From contig NZ_RKHK01000001.1 in the NCBI RefSeq assembly GCF_003752405.1, positions 2,046,001 to 2,110,000 of the forward strand: a stretch of 64,000 nucleotides of DNA. The letters are read 5' to 3'. A model generated the notes under the pieces. It saw only the letters and a list, made by a program, of their open reading frames with translations, was not told where the DNA came from and did no database searches. This stretch comes from Bogoriella caseilytica (GTDB lineage Bacteria; Actinomycetota; Actinomycetes; Actinomycetales; Actinomycetaceae). Both the position numbers and the translations under genes were made by a program. This document shows, piece after piece, positions 1 to 8,012 of this stretch (the first letter of the stretch is position 1; every line of letters begins with the position of its first letter).

Positions 1-873
1 CGCATGGAGCAGGCTGCCGGCATCCCCGGTGCCGACGGTGTCGAGCTGGTCTACCCCGCAGACCTCGGCGATGTGGAGCGTGCACGCACGCTGGTGCAGG
101 CCTCCGGCCTGGATGTCTCGGCAGTGAATCTGAACATCAAGACCGATGAGCGCTGGCGCGAGGGCTCCTTCACCAACCCGGACCCGGCGATCCGCCGCGA
201 AGCAGTGACGTGGCTGCAGACCGCGATGGATCTCAGCGCCGACCTCGGAGCCAACATGGTGACGGTCTGCCCGCTGATGGACGGGTGGGATTACAGCTTT
301 CAGGTCGACTACGTCAATCAGTGGAACTGGCTCGCAGAGAGCATGCACGCCGGGGCCAGCCACCGATCCGACGTGCGAGTGAGTATCGAGTACAAGGCCT
401 TCGAGTCCCGCACCAAGATCACCGTCCCGGACATCGGCACCACCCTGCACCTCTGTGATCGCGTGGGCCTGGACAACCTCGGGGTCACGATGGACGTCGG
501 CCACGCACTCATCGCCCAAGAAACCCCGGCGATGAGTGCGGCGATGGCGCAGGCCGCCGGGCGGATGTTCTATGTGCATTTCAATGACAACAACCGTGGC
601 TGGGACTGGGACATCGTCCCGGGCGCGGTGAATCTCTGGGAGATGGTGGAGACCCTCTTCTACCTGGAACGCATGGGGTGGGAGGGATGGCTGGCCTACG
701 ACGTGTTCACCAAGCACGGCGATCCGGTCCAGGCCTTCACTTCCACGATCGAGGTCATGGACTCCCTGGTCGCGTTGCTGGACCGTTTGAGCCGCGAGAA
801 GCTGCAGGAACTGATCGACGATGTCGAGCCGGCCGAGGCCACCGCCTATCTGATCAAGGCGCTGGTCCGCTGA
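1..873 (+). CDS. Sugar phosphate isomerase/epimerase, TIM-barrel (5' end outside window)
   Basis: This is a xylose-isomerase-like TIM-barrel protein, a family that interconverts ketoses and aldoses or epimerises ketoses with a bound divalent metal. Visible metal-site-like segments are VSIEYKAFE, MDVGHALIAQE and YVHFNDNNRGWDWD. The frame is open to base 1, and the first ATG (base 4) falls inside the barrel: the usual first beta strand is missing, so the true start lies upstream. Its stop overlaps the start of the next gene (TGATG), placing it first in view of a sugar operon. The substrate cannot be read from the sequence. Family assignment is firm, the specific reaction is not. Confidence 0.8.
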   Translation, partial: RMEQAAGIPGADGVELVYPADLGDVERARTLVQASGLDVSAVNLNIKTDERWREGSFTNPDPAIRREAVTWLQTAMDLSADLGANMVTVCPLMDGWDYSFQVDYVNQWNWLAESMHAGASHRSDVRVSIEYKAFESRTKITVPDIGTTLHLCDRVGLDNLGVTMDVGHALIAQETPAMSAAMAQAAGRMFYVHFNDNNRGWDWDIVPGAVNLWEMVETLFYLERMGWEGWLAYDVFTKHGDPVQAFTSTIEVMDSLVALLDRLSREKLQELIDDVEPAEATAYLIKALVR

Positions 874-1724
874 TGCGTCTTGGACTCGGCAGTTACGCCT
901 TCCGATGGGCCATGGGCATCGGCACGCCGTCGCCCGCGGCCCTCGGGAGCGTCCCGGATCTGATCCGGGAGACGGCCGACCTCGGATGTGAGGTGCTGCA
1001 ACTGGCGGATCTCGACGCGCTCGAGTCTGCCTCGGCCGCCGAGCTCACCGACCTGCGTGCGCACGCAGCGAGCGCCGGGGTAGCCCTCCAGACGGGCTTG
1101 ACCGGTGCCACCGTCGAGCGCCTGACCGATCACCTGCGGATTGCCACGAGCCTGGGCGCCGATCTGGCCCGGGTCGTCCTGCATGGGCGCGGGATCGAGG
1201 ACGAGCGCGAAGCAGCCAGGGCGCTCACGCGGCTCGCACCCGACTATGAAGCGGCGGGCGTGACCTTGGCGATCGAGAACCATTTCCTGACCTCCAGCGC
1301 CAGCTTGGTGGAACTGGTCGCAGAGATCGATAGCCGCGCGGTGGGTCTGACCGTGGATGTGGCGAACTCGATCGCCTGCCAGGAATGGCCGGACCAGACG
1401 ATTGCCGCGCTGGCGCCCTTCGTGCGCTGCCTGCATCTCAAGGACTACCGGATCGAGCCGAGCCCTGACGGAGTGGGGGCGGCCGTGATCGGTGCACCGC
1501 TGGCCCAGGGCTGGAGCGACATCGCGGCGATCGTCGAGGAGATCGCTCCGCATGCACCGGAGGGCATGGCCGTGATCCTCGAGCAGTGGTCACCGGCCGG
1601 CTCCTCACTGCAGGACGCCATCACCACCGAGACGCGCTGGCGCCGCGAGTCGGCGATGACGGCTCGTTCCCACCCTGCCCTGAACCCGCTCTGGTCCACC
1701 GGAGGTACCCGTGCCGCAGTCTGA
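873..1724 (+). CDS. Sugar phosphate isomerase/epimerase, second paralogue
   Basis: A 283-residue TIM-barrel protein of the same superfamily as its upstream neighbour but clearly diverged. It starts MRLGLGSYAFRWAMGIG, the typical first strand of this family. Metal-ligand candidates are the Glu of LAIENHF (about residue 132), the Asp of TVDVANS (about 159) and the His/Asp of CLHLKDYR (about 188–193). Translation starts at the ATG within the TGATG overlap, so the two isomerases are translationally coupled. Two different isomerase/epimerases beside one importer suggest a multi-step route for an unusual ketose or branched sugar; that is inference. Confidence 0.8.
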   Translation: MRLGLGSYAFRWAMGIGTPSPAALGSVPDLIRETADLGCEVLQLADLDALESASAAELTDLRAHAASAGVALQTGLTGATVERLTDHLRIATSLGADLARVVLHGRGIEDEREAARALTRLAPDYEAAGVTLAIENHFLTSSASLVELVAEIDSRAVGLTVDVANSIACQEWPDQTIAALAPFVRCLHLKDYRIEPSPDGVGAAVIGAPLAQGWSDIAAIVEEIAPHAPEGMAVILEQWSPAGSSLQDAITTETRWRRESAMTARSHPALNPLWSTGGTRAAV

Positions 1725-2406
1725 CTCTTCACCCGTGGCGGAACAGTGCTACGCCCGGTTGCGCGATGCGATCCTGCAGGGGGCGTACTCCCCGGGGGAG
1801 CGGCTGACCAGCGTCCGGCTCGCCAGCGATCTTGGCGTCTCCCGGACGCCGATACGTGCAGCCTTGCAACGACTGAAGGCTGATGGCCTCGTCGACAGCG
1901 ACGACAATCGCGCGGCCTGGGTGCGGCCGCTGACCGTGGACGAGGTCGAACAGGCCTACGAGATCGCAGGAGCGCTGGAGGGCATGCTGGTCAAGCGCCT
2001 TGCCGCGCAGATCTCCGACGCTGATCTGCGCGCGCTCGATGAGGCGATCACTCAGATGGAGTCGGCGGCGACCAGTGGTGATCAACATGCGTGGGTCAAG
2101 GGTGATGAGACCTTCCACCATCTGCTCAGCGCCCAGGCGGGCAACCCGTTGCTCAATTCGATGCTGCAGCGGGTGGAGACCGTCATCAACCGTGTGCGGT
2201 TCCTGTCCTTGAACATCCGCCCAGAGGGGGCGGCGCTCTCGGCGCAGGAACACCGCCGGGTCTATGAGGCCCTCGCCGCGCACGACGGGCAGCGTGCGCG
2301 GATCGCACACGAGAACCACCTCGACCGGGTCCGGGACGAGAACGTGGCCTTCCTCAAGGCCAGCTTCGGGTCCTTTCCGACCTTGCCCACACCGTCGCGG
2401 CCCTGA
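1711..2406 (+). CDS. GntR-family transcriptional regulator (FadR/FCD subfamily)
   Basis: A 231-residue DNA-binding regulator. The N-terminal winged helix-turn-helix (about residues 8–70) contains the family signature SVRLASDLGVSRTPIRAALQRLKADGLV. An all-helical FCD ligand domain (about 85–220) follows, with the FHHLL and NRVR segments that normally carry metal-binding His. The GTG start at 1711 has GGAGG at 1701–1705 and overlaps the end of the isomerase gene, so the regulator is co-transcribed with the operon it probably controls. The ligand is likely a sugar acid or pathway intermediate, unknown here. Confidence 0.85.
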   Translation: MPQSDSSPVAEQCYARLRDAILQGAYSPGERLTSVRLASDLGVSRTPIRAALQRLKADGLVDSDDNRAAWVRPLTVDEVEQAYEIAGALEGMLVKRLAAQISDADLRALDEAITQMESAATSGDQHAWVKGDETFHHLLSAQAGNPLLNSMLQRVETVINRVRFLSLNIRPEGAALSAQEHRRVYEALAAHDGQRARIAHENHLDRVRDENVAFLKASFGSFPTLPTPSRP

Positions 2407-2434
2407 CCGCACATCACCTCAATGAGGAGGCCCT

Positions 2435-4003
2435 GTGAACGACCAACGTTCCCCCGTGATGCCGATCCCCGCCCCCGCGCACGGCCGGCTTTCGGTGCCG
2501 CGCACGGCGATCGTGGATGTGGAACTTCCCGAACCGCCCGGAGCGGCCAATCCCTTCGACCGTGAGGCGACCGCGACGTTGCGCGGTCCCGATGGCGAGA
2601 TCATGACGGTTCCAGCCTTCTATGACTCCAGGCTGGGGTACCGCGCCCGGGTCTCGTTCCCTCGGCCAGGAGCGTGGACCGTGCAGACCTACGACGAGGC
2701 GGGCGTGGCCCTCACCGACGAACCGCTGCGCGTCGACGTCGACGCCGCGGGCTCGGACCGTGGTGGCCTGCAGATCGACCCCGCCTACCGCCGGCATTTC
2801 GCCTGGGCCGACGGCACCCCCTTCTTCTTCCGGGGGTACGAGGCGAACTGGCTGCTGATGCTCGACCAGCACGACGACGAACTCACGCGCCTGGACGCCT
2901 TCACTGACTCCATCCTGGAGGCCGGGTTCACCGCCGTGACGGTCAACGCTTATGCCCATTCCTTCCGCCAGTACGTCCCGGCGGACCTCGAGCATGATCC
3001 GCGGTGGGTGGTCCCGTCGATCGCGCCGTGGATCGGTGGGAACGGCAACCCCGACTACGGCCGGCTGGATCCAGATTTCTTCGCTCACATGGATCGCGCC
3101 GTCGCGTACTTGCACGGACGGGGATTGGTCACCCACCTGATGATTCACGTCTACAACAAGGACGTGAACTGGCCGGAGCCGGCCTCGCCGGACGACGATC
3201 GCTACTGGCGACAGATCGTGGCTCGCTACCAGGCGTACGGGTCGATCATCTGGGACACCGCGAAGGAGTCCTACCACCGGCCCGCCGGCTACATCTGGAC
3301 CAGGCTGGCCACGATCCGCAAGTACGACGGCTATCGACGGCTGGTGACCGCGCACGACACCAACCCTCCGCCGAACGTGACCTGGGGGCGGCAGTACCTC
3401 CACCCCGACAACGAACTCGTCGAAGCCCTCACCGACGTCACTTCCGACCAGATCCTGCAAGACATCCACGCCGATGCGTGCGAGCACCATCGCCGCACGT
3501 CCAAGCCGTACATCAACATCGAGTTCGGCTACGAGTCCGGTCTCGAGGATCTGCCCTCTGACGACCCCGACCACGACCAGAGCTGGGAGGAGGTCACGCG
3601 CCGGATGTGGCACATCGTGCTCGGAGGCGGCTATCCCAACTACTACTACCGGAACACCGCGTGGAGCCTGTTCGTGCCCTTCCCGACGCCGCCCGGCTAC
3701 CGGGCGGTGCGGCATCTGGCGGACTTCTGGGATGCGCTCGAGCATCGGCGCCTGACGCCGGTCTCCGGCGTCGCGACCGCCGCTGTTCCGGTGATGGTGC
3801 GCGCCGACATCGGCAGGGAGTACGTCGTGCTCACCGATGAGGCCGTTCCCGTCACGCTCGACCTCCCTGAGGGCGCGCAGCTACACGCCACCTGGTTCTC
3901 CCCGCTGAGCGGCGAGCGCCACGACGCTGGGCCGGCCGATGGTGGCTCGGCCCAGTTCTCCCCTCCATCGGACTGGACGCTGAGCGTGCTCCACCTCCGA
4001 TAA
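2435..4003 (+). CDS. DUF5060/DUF4038 glycoside hydrolase (apiosidase-like)
   Basis: A 522-residue protein with an N-terminal beta-sandwich like DUF5060 (about residues 1–95) and a TIM-barrel like DUF4038/apiosidase (about 110–430). Candidate catalytic acids lie in SIIWDTAKESYHRP (about 271–284) and KPYINIEFGYESG (about 353–365), both typical of this barrel. A C-terminal beta domain ends the chain. There is no signal peptide, so it should act in the cytoplasm on an imported oligosaccharide. The GTG start has GAGGAGG just upstream. Related enzymes release apiose or other terminal sugars from plant glycans; the substrate here is inferred only from the fold. Confidence 0.75.
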   Translation: MNDQRSPVMPIPAPAHGRLSVPRTAIVDVELPEPPGAANPFDREATATLRGPDGEIMTVPAFYDSRLGYRARVSFPRPGAWTVQTYDEAGVALTDEPLRVDVDAAGSDRGGLQIDPAYRRHFAWADGTPFFFRGYEANWLLMLDQHDDELTRLDAFTDSILEAGFTAVTVNAYAHSFRQYVPADLEHDPRWVVPSIAPWIGGNGNPDYGRLDPDFFAHMDRAVAYLHGRGLVTHLMIHVYNKDVNWPEPASPDDDRYWRQIVARYQAYGSIIWDTAKESYHRPAGYIWTRLATIRKYDGYRRLVTAHDTNPPPNVTWGRQYLHPDNELVEALTDVTSDQILQDIHADACEHHRRTSKPYINIEFGYESGLEDLPSDDPDHDQSWEEVTRRMWHIVLGGGYPNYYYRNTAWSLFVPFPTPPGYRAVRHLADFWDALEHRRLTPVSGVATAAVPVMVRADIGREYVVLTDEAVPVTLDLPEGAQLHATWFSPLSGERHDAGPADGGSAQFSPPSDWTLSVLHLR

Positions 4004-4031
4004 CGCCCCCACCACTATCAAAGGAGATCAG

Positions 4032-5336
4032 ATGGAACGCCGAAACTTCCTCCGGGCATCGGCCGGGATCGGACTCGGGGCGCTCCTCGGCGCAGGCCTG
4101 AGTGCTTGTGGGACACGAGGCGGCTCCGGCAGTGCGAGCCTGACCATGTCGCAGTACGGGTCCTCCAGCCGCCTTGAGCTGCTCGAGCAGGTCTTCGAGG
4201 CCTACGCCGGCAGCTACCCCGACCGCATGGTGCGGCTCGATGCGGCCAGCGTCGACAACTACATCGACCGGCTGGCGACGCAGGTGAGCGGGGGGAACGC
4301 CCCGGACGTCATGGGCATCTTCCACAATGCCATCGCCCAGTTCGCGCGGCAGAACGCCTTGCTCGAACTTGACGATCACATCGGGCAGGCCCTCGATACC
4401 AGCGAGTTCACCGACGGCCTGGTCGATCTCGGACGCATCGGCGGCGCGGTCAGTGCGTTGAGCTTCGGTGACAACGCGCACGGAGTGATCTACGACGTCG
4501 GGCTGCTGGAGAGCATTGGCAAGAGCGTGCCCGAGCCGGGTTACACCTGGGAGGACCTGCTGAGCTTCAGCGCCGATATCTCTCGCGCCGTTGACGGAGA
4601 CTTCTACGGGACCGAGGATCGTTCCTCGCAACTGGACCAGGGTTTCAAGGTGTGGCTGCTCCAGCGCGGTAAGTACGCGTTCACAGCAGACGGCGAACTC
4701 GGCTTCGACTCCACTGACCTGACCGACTGGATCGAGTACTGGGAGATGTTGCGCGAGGAGGGGGCGGCGCCACCGGCCGACGTCACCGCGGAGGCCGGGG
4801 GTACCTTCGACAGCTCTGCGCTCATCCGGGGCTACGCCGCGAACCATCAGACCTATGCCAATGCCATGAGCTCGATGCAGGCGCTCACTGAGAGCCCCTT
4901 GGCGCTCACCACCTTGCCGATCGACCCCTCAGGTACTGGCAGCGGGCACTTCTTGCGCGGTTCGAACTGGGTGGGTGTCTTCTCCCGGACCGACGAACCC
5001 GAGGCGGCTGTGGAGTTCCTGGACTTCATGTTCAACGACCCGCAAGCCGTGGAGATCCTCGGCGCGGAGCTCGGGGCACCCCCCAACCGGGCGCTGCGCG
5101 ACACTCTGGACTATTCTCCGGCCGAACAGCAGTTCATCGACTACGTCAACCTGATCACGGACGAGCTGGCCGATGAGGCCATCACGCTGGATCAGGAGTT
5201 CCCTGCGGCGTGGAACGACGTGAACACGGCATTTGGCACCGCCACCGAGGACGTCCGATTCGGTCGCGCGGACGTCTCCGAGTCCGTCGAGCAGTTCTTC
5301 ACGACCGCAGAGCAAGCACTCCGGGCGGGCTCGTGA
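4032..5336 (+). CDS. Sugar ABC transporter substrate-binding lipoprotein
   Basis: A 434-residue extracellular solute-binding protein of the carbohydrate (family 1) class. The N-terminus combines a twin-arginine-like ERRNFLR with a lipobox LSAC (Cys about 26), so it is probably exported by Tat and lipid-anchored outside the membrane. A strong AAGGAG ribosome site precedes the ATG. It ends by GTGA overlap with the first permease gene. It should capture the oligosaccharide handled by the neighbouring hydrolase and isomerases. No ATPase gene is present in the cluster, so a shared MsiK-type ATPase encoded elsewhere probably energises uptake. Confidence 0.9.
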   Translation: MERRNFLRASAGIGLGALLGAGLSACGTRGGSGSASLTMSQYGSSSRLELLEQVFEAYAGSYPDRMVRLDAASVDNYIDRLATQVSGGNAPDVMGIFHNAIAQFARQNALLELDDHIGQALDTSEFTDGLVDLGRIGGAVSALSFGDNAHGVIYDVGLLESIGKSVPEPGYTWEDLLSFSADISRAVDGDFYGTEDRSSQLDQGFKVWLLQRGKYAFTADGELGFDSTDLTDWIEYWEMLREEGAAPPADVTAEAGGTFDSSALIRGYAANHQTYANAMSSMQALTESPLALTTLPIDPSGTGSGHFLRGSNWVGVFSRTDEPEAAVEFLDFMFNDPQAVEILGAELGAPPNRALRDTLDYSPAEQQFIDYVNLITDELADEAITLDQEFPAAWNDVNTAFGTATEDVRFGRADVSESVEQFFTTAEQALRAGS

Positions 5337-6301
5337 CGTCCTTGCAGATCCGCCGTCCGCCCGCACCGGCCACCGGCGCGGGCGGACGGCGCACCAACAC
5401 CCGCAGTTCGGCGAGCCGCGCCGAAGGGCGATGGGGCTACTTGTTCCTGACGCCCTGGTTCGTGGGGCTGGTGGTCCTGACCGCGGGGCCGATGCTCGTC
5501 TCGCTGTACTACTCCTTCACCGACTTCTCGCTGCTGTCCACACCCAACTGGGTGGGCCTGGACAACTACGAGCGGATGTTCACCGCTGATGATCGCTTCT
5601 TCGCGGCGGTGCGAGTGACGTTGACGTACGTGATCGTCTCGGTGCCACTGCAGCTGGCGTTCGCATTGGGTATCGCGGTGCTGCTGAATCGCGCGTTGCG
5701 CGGCATCTCCGCCTACCGTGCGCTGTACTACCTGCCCTCATTGCTGGGCGGAAGCGTGGCGGTCGCGGTCCTCTGGCGTCAGGTGTTCGGGCGTGAGGGC
5801 GCGGTCAACGTCGTCCTTCGCGGCCTGGGGTGGGAGAACCCGCCGACGTGGATCGCCGATCCGGACTTCGCGCTGTACACCCTGATCCTGTTGCGGGTCT
5901 GGGAGTTCGGGTCGCCGATGGTGATCTTCCTTGCCGGGCTGCGCCAGGTGCCCCAGGAGTACTACGAAGCCGCAGAGGTCGACGGGGCCTCGCCGGTGCA
6001 GCGTTTCTTCCGCATCACCATCCCGGTGATCACGCCGGTGATCTTCCTGAACGCGATCCTCCAGCTCATCGGCGCCTTCCAGGCGTTCAACTCGGCGTTC
6101 ATCATCAGCGGCGGCACCGGTGGGCCCTTGGATTCCACGCTGTTCTACACCCTGTATCTGTACATCGAGGGCTTCACCAACTTCCGGATGGGGTACGCCT
6201 CGGCCCTTGCCTGGGTGCTGCTGGGCATCATCGCGGCCTTCACCGCGGTCAACTTCGCCCTGAGCCGATTCTGGGTGCACTACGAGGATGGGGGACGCTG
6301 A
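5333..6301 (+). CDS. Sugar ABC transporter permease (MalF/UgpA type)
   Basis: A 322-residue six-helix inner-membrane permease. An Arg/Ser-rich cytoplasmic tail of about 35 residues precedes the first helix (YLFLTPWFVGLVVLTAGPM). The EAA loop that docks the ATPase reads YYEAAEVDGASPVQRFFRI (about residues 208–227). I chose the GTG at 5333, which overlaps the binding-protein stop, because the upstream part of the open frame has no family similarity and lies inside the binding-protein gene. It pairs with the permease that follows. Confidence 0.9.
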   Translation: MTSLQIRRPPAPATGAGGRRTNTRSSASRAEGRWGYLFLTPWFVGLVVLTAGPMLVSLYYSFTDFSLLSTPNWVGLDNYERMFTADDRFFAAVRVTLTYVIVSVPLQLAFALGIAVLLNRALRGISAYRALYYLPSLLGGSVAVAVLWRQVFGREGAVNVVLRGLGWENPPTWIADPDFALYTLILLRVWEFGSPMVIFLAGLRQVPQEYYEAAEVDGASPVQRFFRITIPVITPVIFLNAILQLIGAFQAFNSAFIISGGTGGPLDSTLFYTLYLYIEGFTNFRMGYASALAWVLLGIIAAFTAVNFALSRFWVHYEDGGR

Positions 6302-7212
6302 TGGCGATCCTGGAACACTCCGCTCCGGCATCCGCGCGCGAGGACGCCGCCCCGGTGCCCACCAGATCACGTCAGCGGCCCCGCCTGACACTCCGTCGGG
6401 TGGTGCTGCAGCTCTTCCTCGCAGCGGGCGCGCTCGCGATGGTCTACCCCATCATCTGGATGGCAGCCAGCTCCCTGAAGCCGGAGAACGAGATCTTCCG
6501 GAGTGCGACCCTGCTTCCCGAGATCTGGCAATGGCAGAACTACATCGATGGCTGGAACGGGTTGCGTGAACCCTTCGAGGTGTTCTACCTCAACTCCTTC
6601 ATCATCAGTGCACTGGCTGTGGTGGGGAATCTGCTCTCCTGCTCCTTAGCGGCCTACGCGTTCGCGCGGCTGGACTTCCGGTTCCGGACCCTGTGGTTCG
6701 CGGTGATGCTGGGCACGATCATGCTGCCGTACCACGCCACGCTGATCCCCCAGTACGCCCTGTACTTCGAGCTGGGCTGGGTGAACACCTACCTTCCGCT
6801 GACCGTGCCGAAGTTCTTGGCGACCGATGCGTTCTTCATCTTCTTGTTCGTGCAGTTCATTCGCGGGATCCCGCGGGAACTTGACCAGGCAGCCAAGGTT
6901 GACGGTGCCGGCCCCTTCCGGACCTATGCCTTGATCATTTTCCCTTTGCTGCGCCCGGCCCTGGTGACGGGGGCCATCTTCACCACCATCTGGACGTACA
7001 ACGACTTCTTCTCCCAGCTCGTCTACATCTCCGATACGGCGCGGTACACGGTGCCGTTGGCGCTCCGGATGTTCCTGGACACCACGGGGGAGTCCTCCTG
7101 GGGGCCGATGTTCGCCATGAGCACGCTCTCGCTCCTGCCGCTCATCATCGTGTTCGTGCTGTTCCAGCGCCAGATCGTCGAGGGCATTTCCACCACTGGA
7201 CTGAAGGGCTGA
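6301..7212 (+). CDS. Sugar ABC transporter permease (MalG/UgpE type)
   Basis: A 303-residue permease, the second half of the heterodimeric channel. The EAA loop is ELDQAAKVDGAGPFRTYALI (about residues 196–215) and the first helix is VLQLFLAAGALAMVYPIIWM. Its ATG overlaps the upstream stop codon by one base. A short polar N-terminus rich in Ala and Pro precedes helix one. Gene order and coupling indicate a stoichiometric complex with the upstream permease. Confidence 0.9.
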   Translation: MAILEHSAPASAREDAAPVPTRSRQRPRLTLRRVVLQLFLAAGALAMVYPIIWMAASSLKPENEIFRSATLLPEIWQWQNYIDGWNGLREPFEVFYLNSFIISALAVVGNLLSCSLAAYAFARLDFRFRTLWFAVMLGTIMLPYHATLIPQYALYFELGWVNTYLPLTVPKFLATDAFFIFLFVQFIRGIPRELDQAAKVDGAGPFRTYALIIFPLLRPALVTGAIFTTIWTYNDFFSQLVYISDTARYTVPLALRMFLDTTGESSWGPMFAMSTLSLLPLIIVFVLFQRQIVEGISTTGLKG

Positions 7213-7215
7213 ATC

Positions 7216-7890
7216 ATGCGCCTGACCGGATTGATGTCTGCGCTGCAGCGGATTCTGGACACCTTATGGCTCAGCATCCTGTGGTGGCTGTGCGTGCTCC
7301 TGGTGGTGCCCGCTGCTGCGGGGACGACAGCGCTCCTTGCGGTCAGCGCCCGGATGCAGGACGCCAGGCTGGAGTCCGGTGTGACGCGCGCCTTCGCCCG
7401 GGAGCTGCGCCGGTCCATGCGCACCGCGACCGTGGTGCTGGGCTCATGGGTGGTGCTGGCCGGGGTCCTCGCGGTGAATCTCTCCGTCGTGGGGGCGATG
7501 GGTGCCCTCCGGATCCCTCTGCTGATAACGCTGCTGGCCGTGGGGATGACGCTGGCGCTGTACGCGTCGGTGCTGCCCATGGCGATCGTGACCGATCCGG
7601 GCGCTTCCGCCCGGGGGGTGCTCCGCCGAGCCTCGTGCGCGCTCCTGCGCGCGCCGCTTGGCGCGGTGCACACGATTCTGGGGATGGCGTGCGCGGTGGT
7701 GCTGGTCGTGGCGCTGCCGCTGGCGGCGCTGGTGGTGCCAGGGGGACTCGCGCATATCGCCGCCATGAGCTGGCGGCGCGCGCATCGCACAGCGCCGGCG
7801 GTGCCGCCTCGGGCGGACAGCGGCGGTCCCACCGGTATCTTGCGCCGGGATGAGTTCTCGCTCAGTGGAGGCCTGGCTCCAGGCCGGTGA
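7216..7890 (+). CDS. DUF624 (YesL-like) membrane protein
   Basis: A 224-residue protein with four to five predicted membrane helices, including LWLSILWWLCVLLVVPAAAG, AVGMTLALYASVLPMAI and a long C-terminal hydrophobic segment. The N-terminal pattern RILDTLWLSILWW matches DUF624/YesL proteins, which commonly sit at the end of oligosaccharide ABC operons. Function is not established for the family; a role linked to the importer or to a two-component partner is guessed from context. It starts three bases after the permease stop and closes the operon. Confidence 0.75.
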   Translation: MRLTGLMSALQRILDTLWLSILWWLCVLLVVPAAAGTTALLAVSARMQDARLESGVTRAFARELRRSMRTATVVLGSWVVLAGVLAVNLSVVGAMGALRIPLLITLLAVGMTLALYASVLPMAIVTDPGASARGVLRRASCALLRAPLGAVHTILGMACAVVLVVALPLAALVVPGGLAHIAAMSWRRAHRTAPAVPPRADSGGPTGILRRDEFSLSGGLAPGR

Positions 7891-7924
7891 GCACGGCATG
7901 TTGCCGAGACCTGATGTCCGAGCT

Positions 7925-7953
7925 CGAGCCCTGACGCCCCGCATCAGGGCTCG
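7925..7953 (+). terminator. Hairpin terminator after sugar operon
   Basis: A perfect 10-bp stem (CGAGCCCTGA / TCAGGGCTCG) with a 9-base loop lies 35 bases after the last gene of the sugar operon and 60 bases before the next start. There is no U-tract, as is common in high-GC actinobacteria. Confidence 0.65.
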
Positions 7954-8012
7954 CCAAGCGGTAGACCCGCACTCACCCCGCGCCGCGCGCCTACCCGTGC
8001 CACCATGACGGG

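Noticed and set aside
2414-3745. 443-residue minus-strand open frame inside the DUF5060 hydrolase
   Set aside because: Val/Gly/Arg-rich antisense translation without a plausible start context; the sense frame has family motifs.
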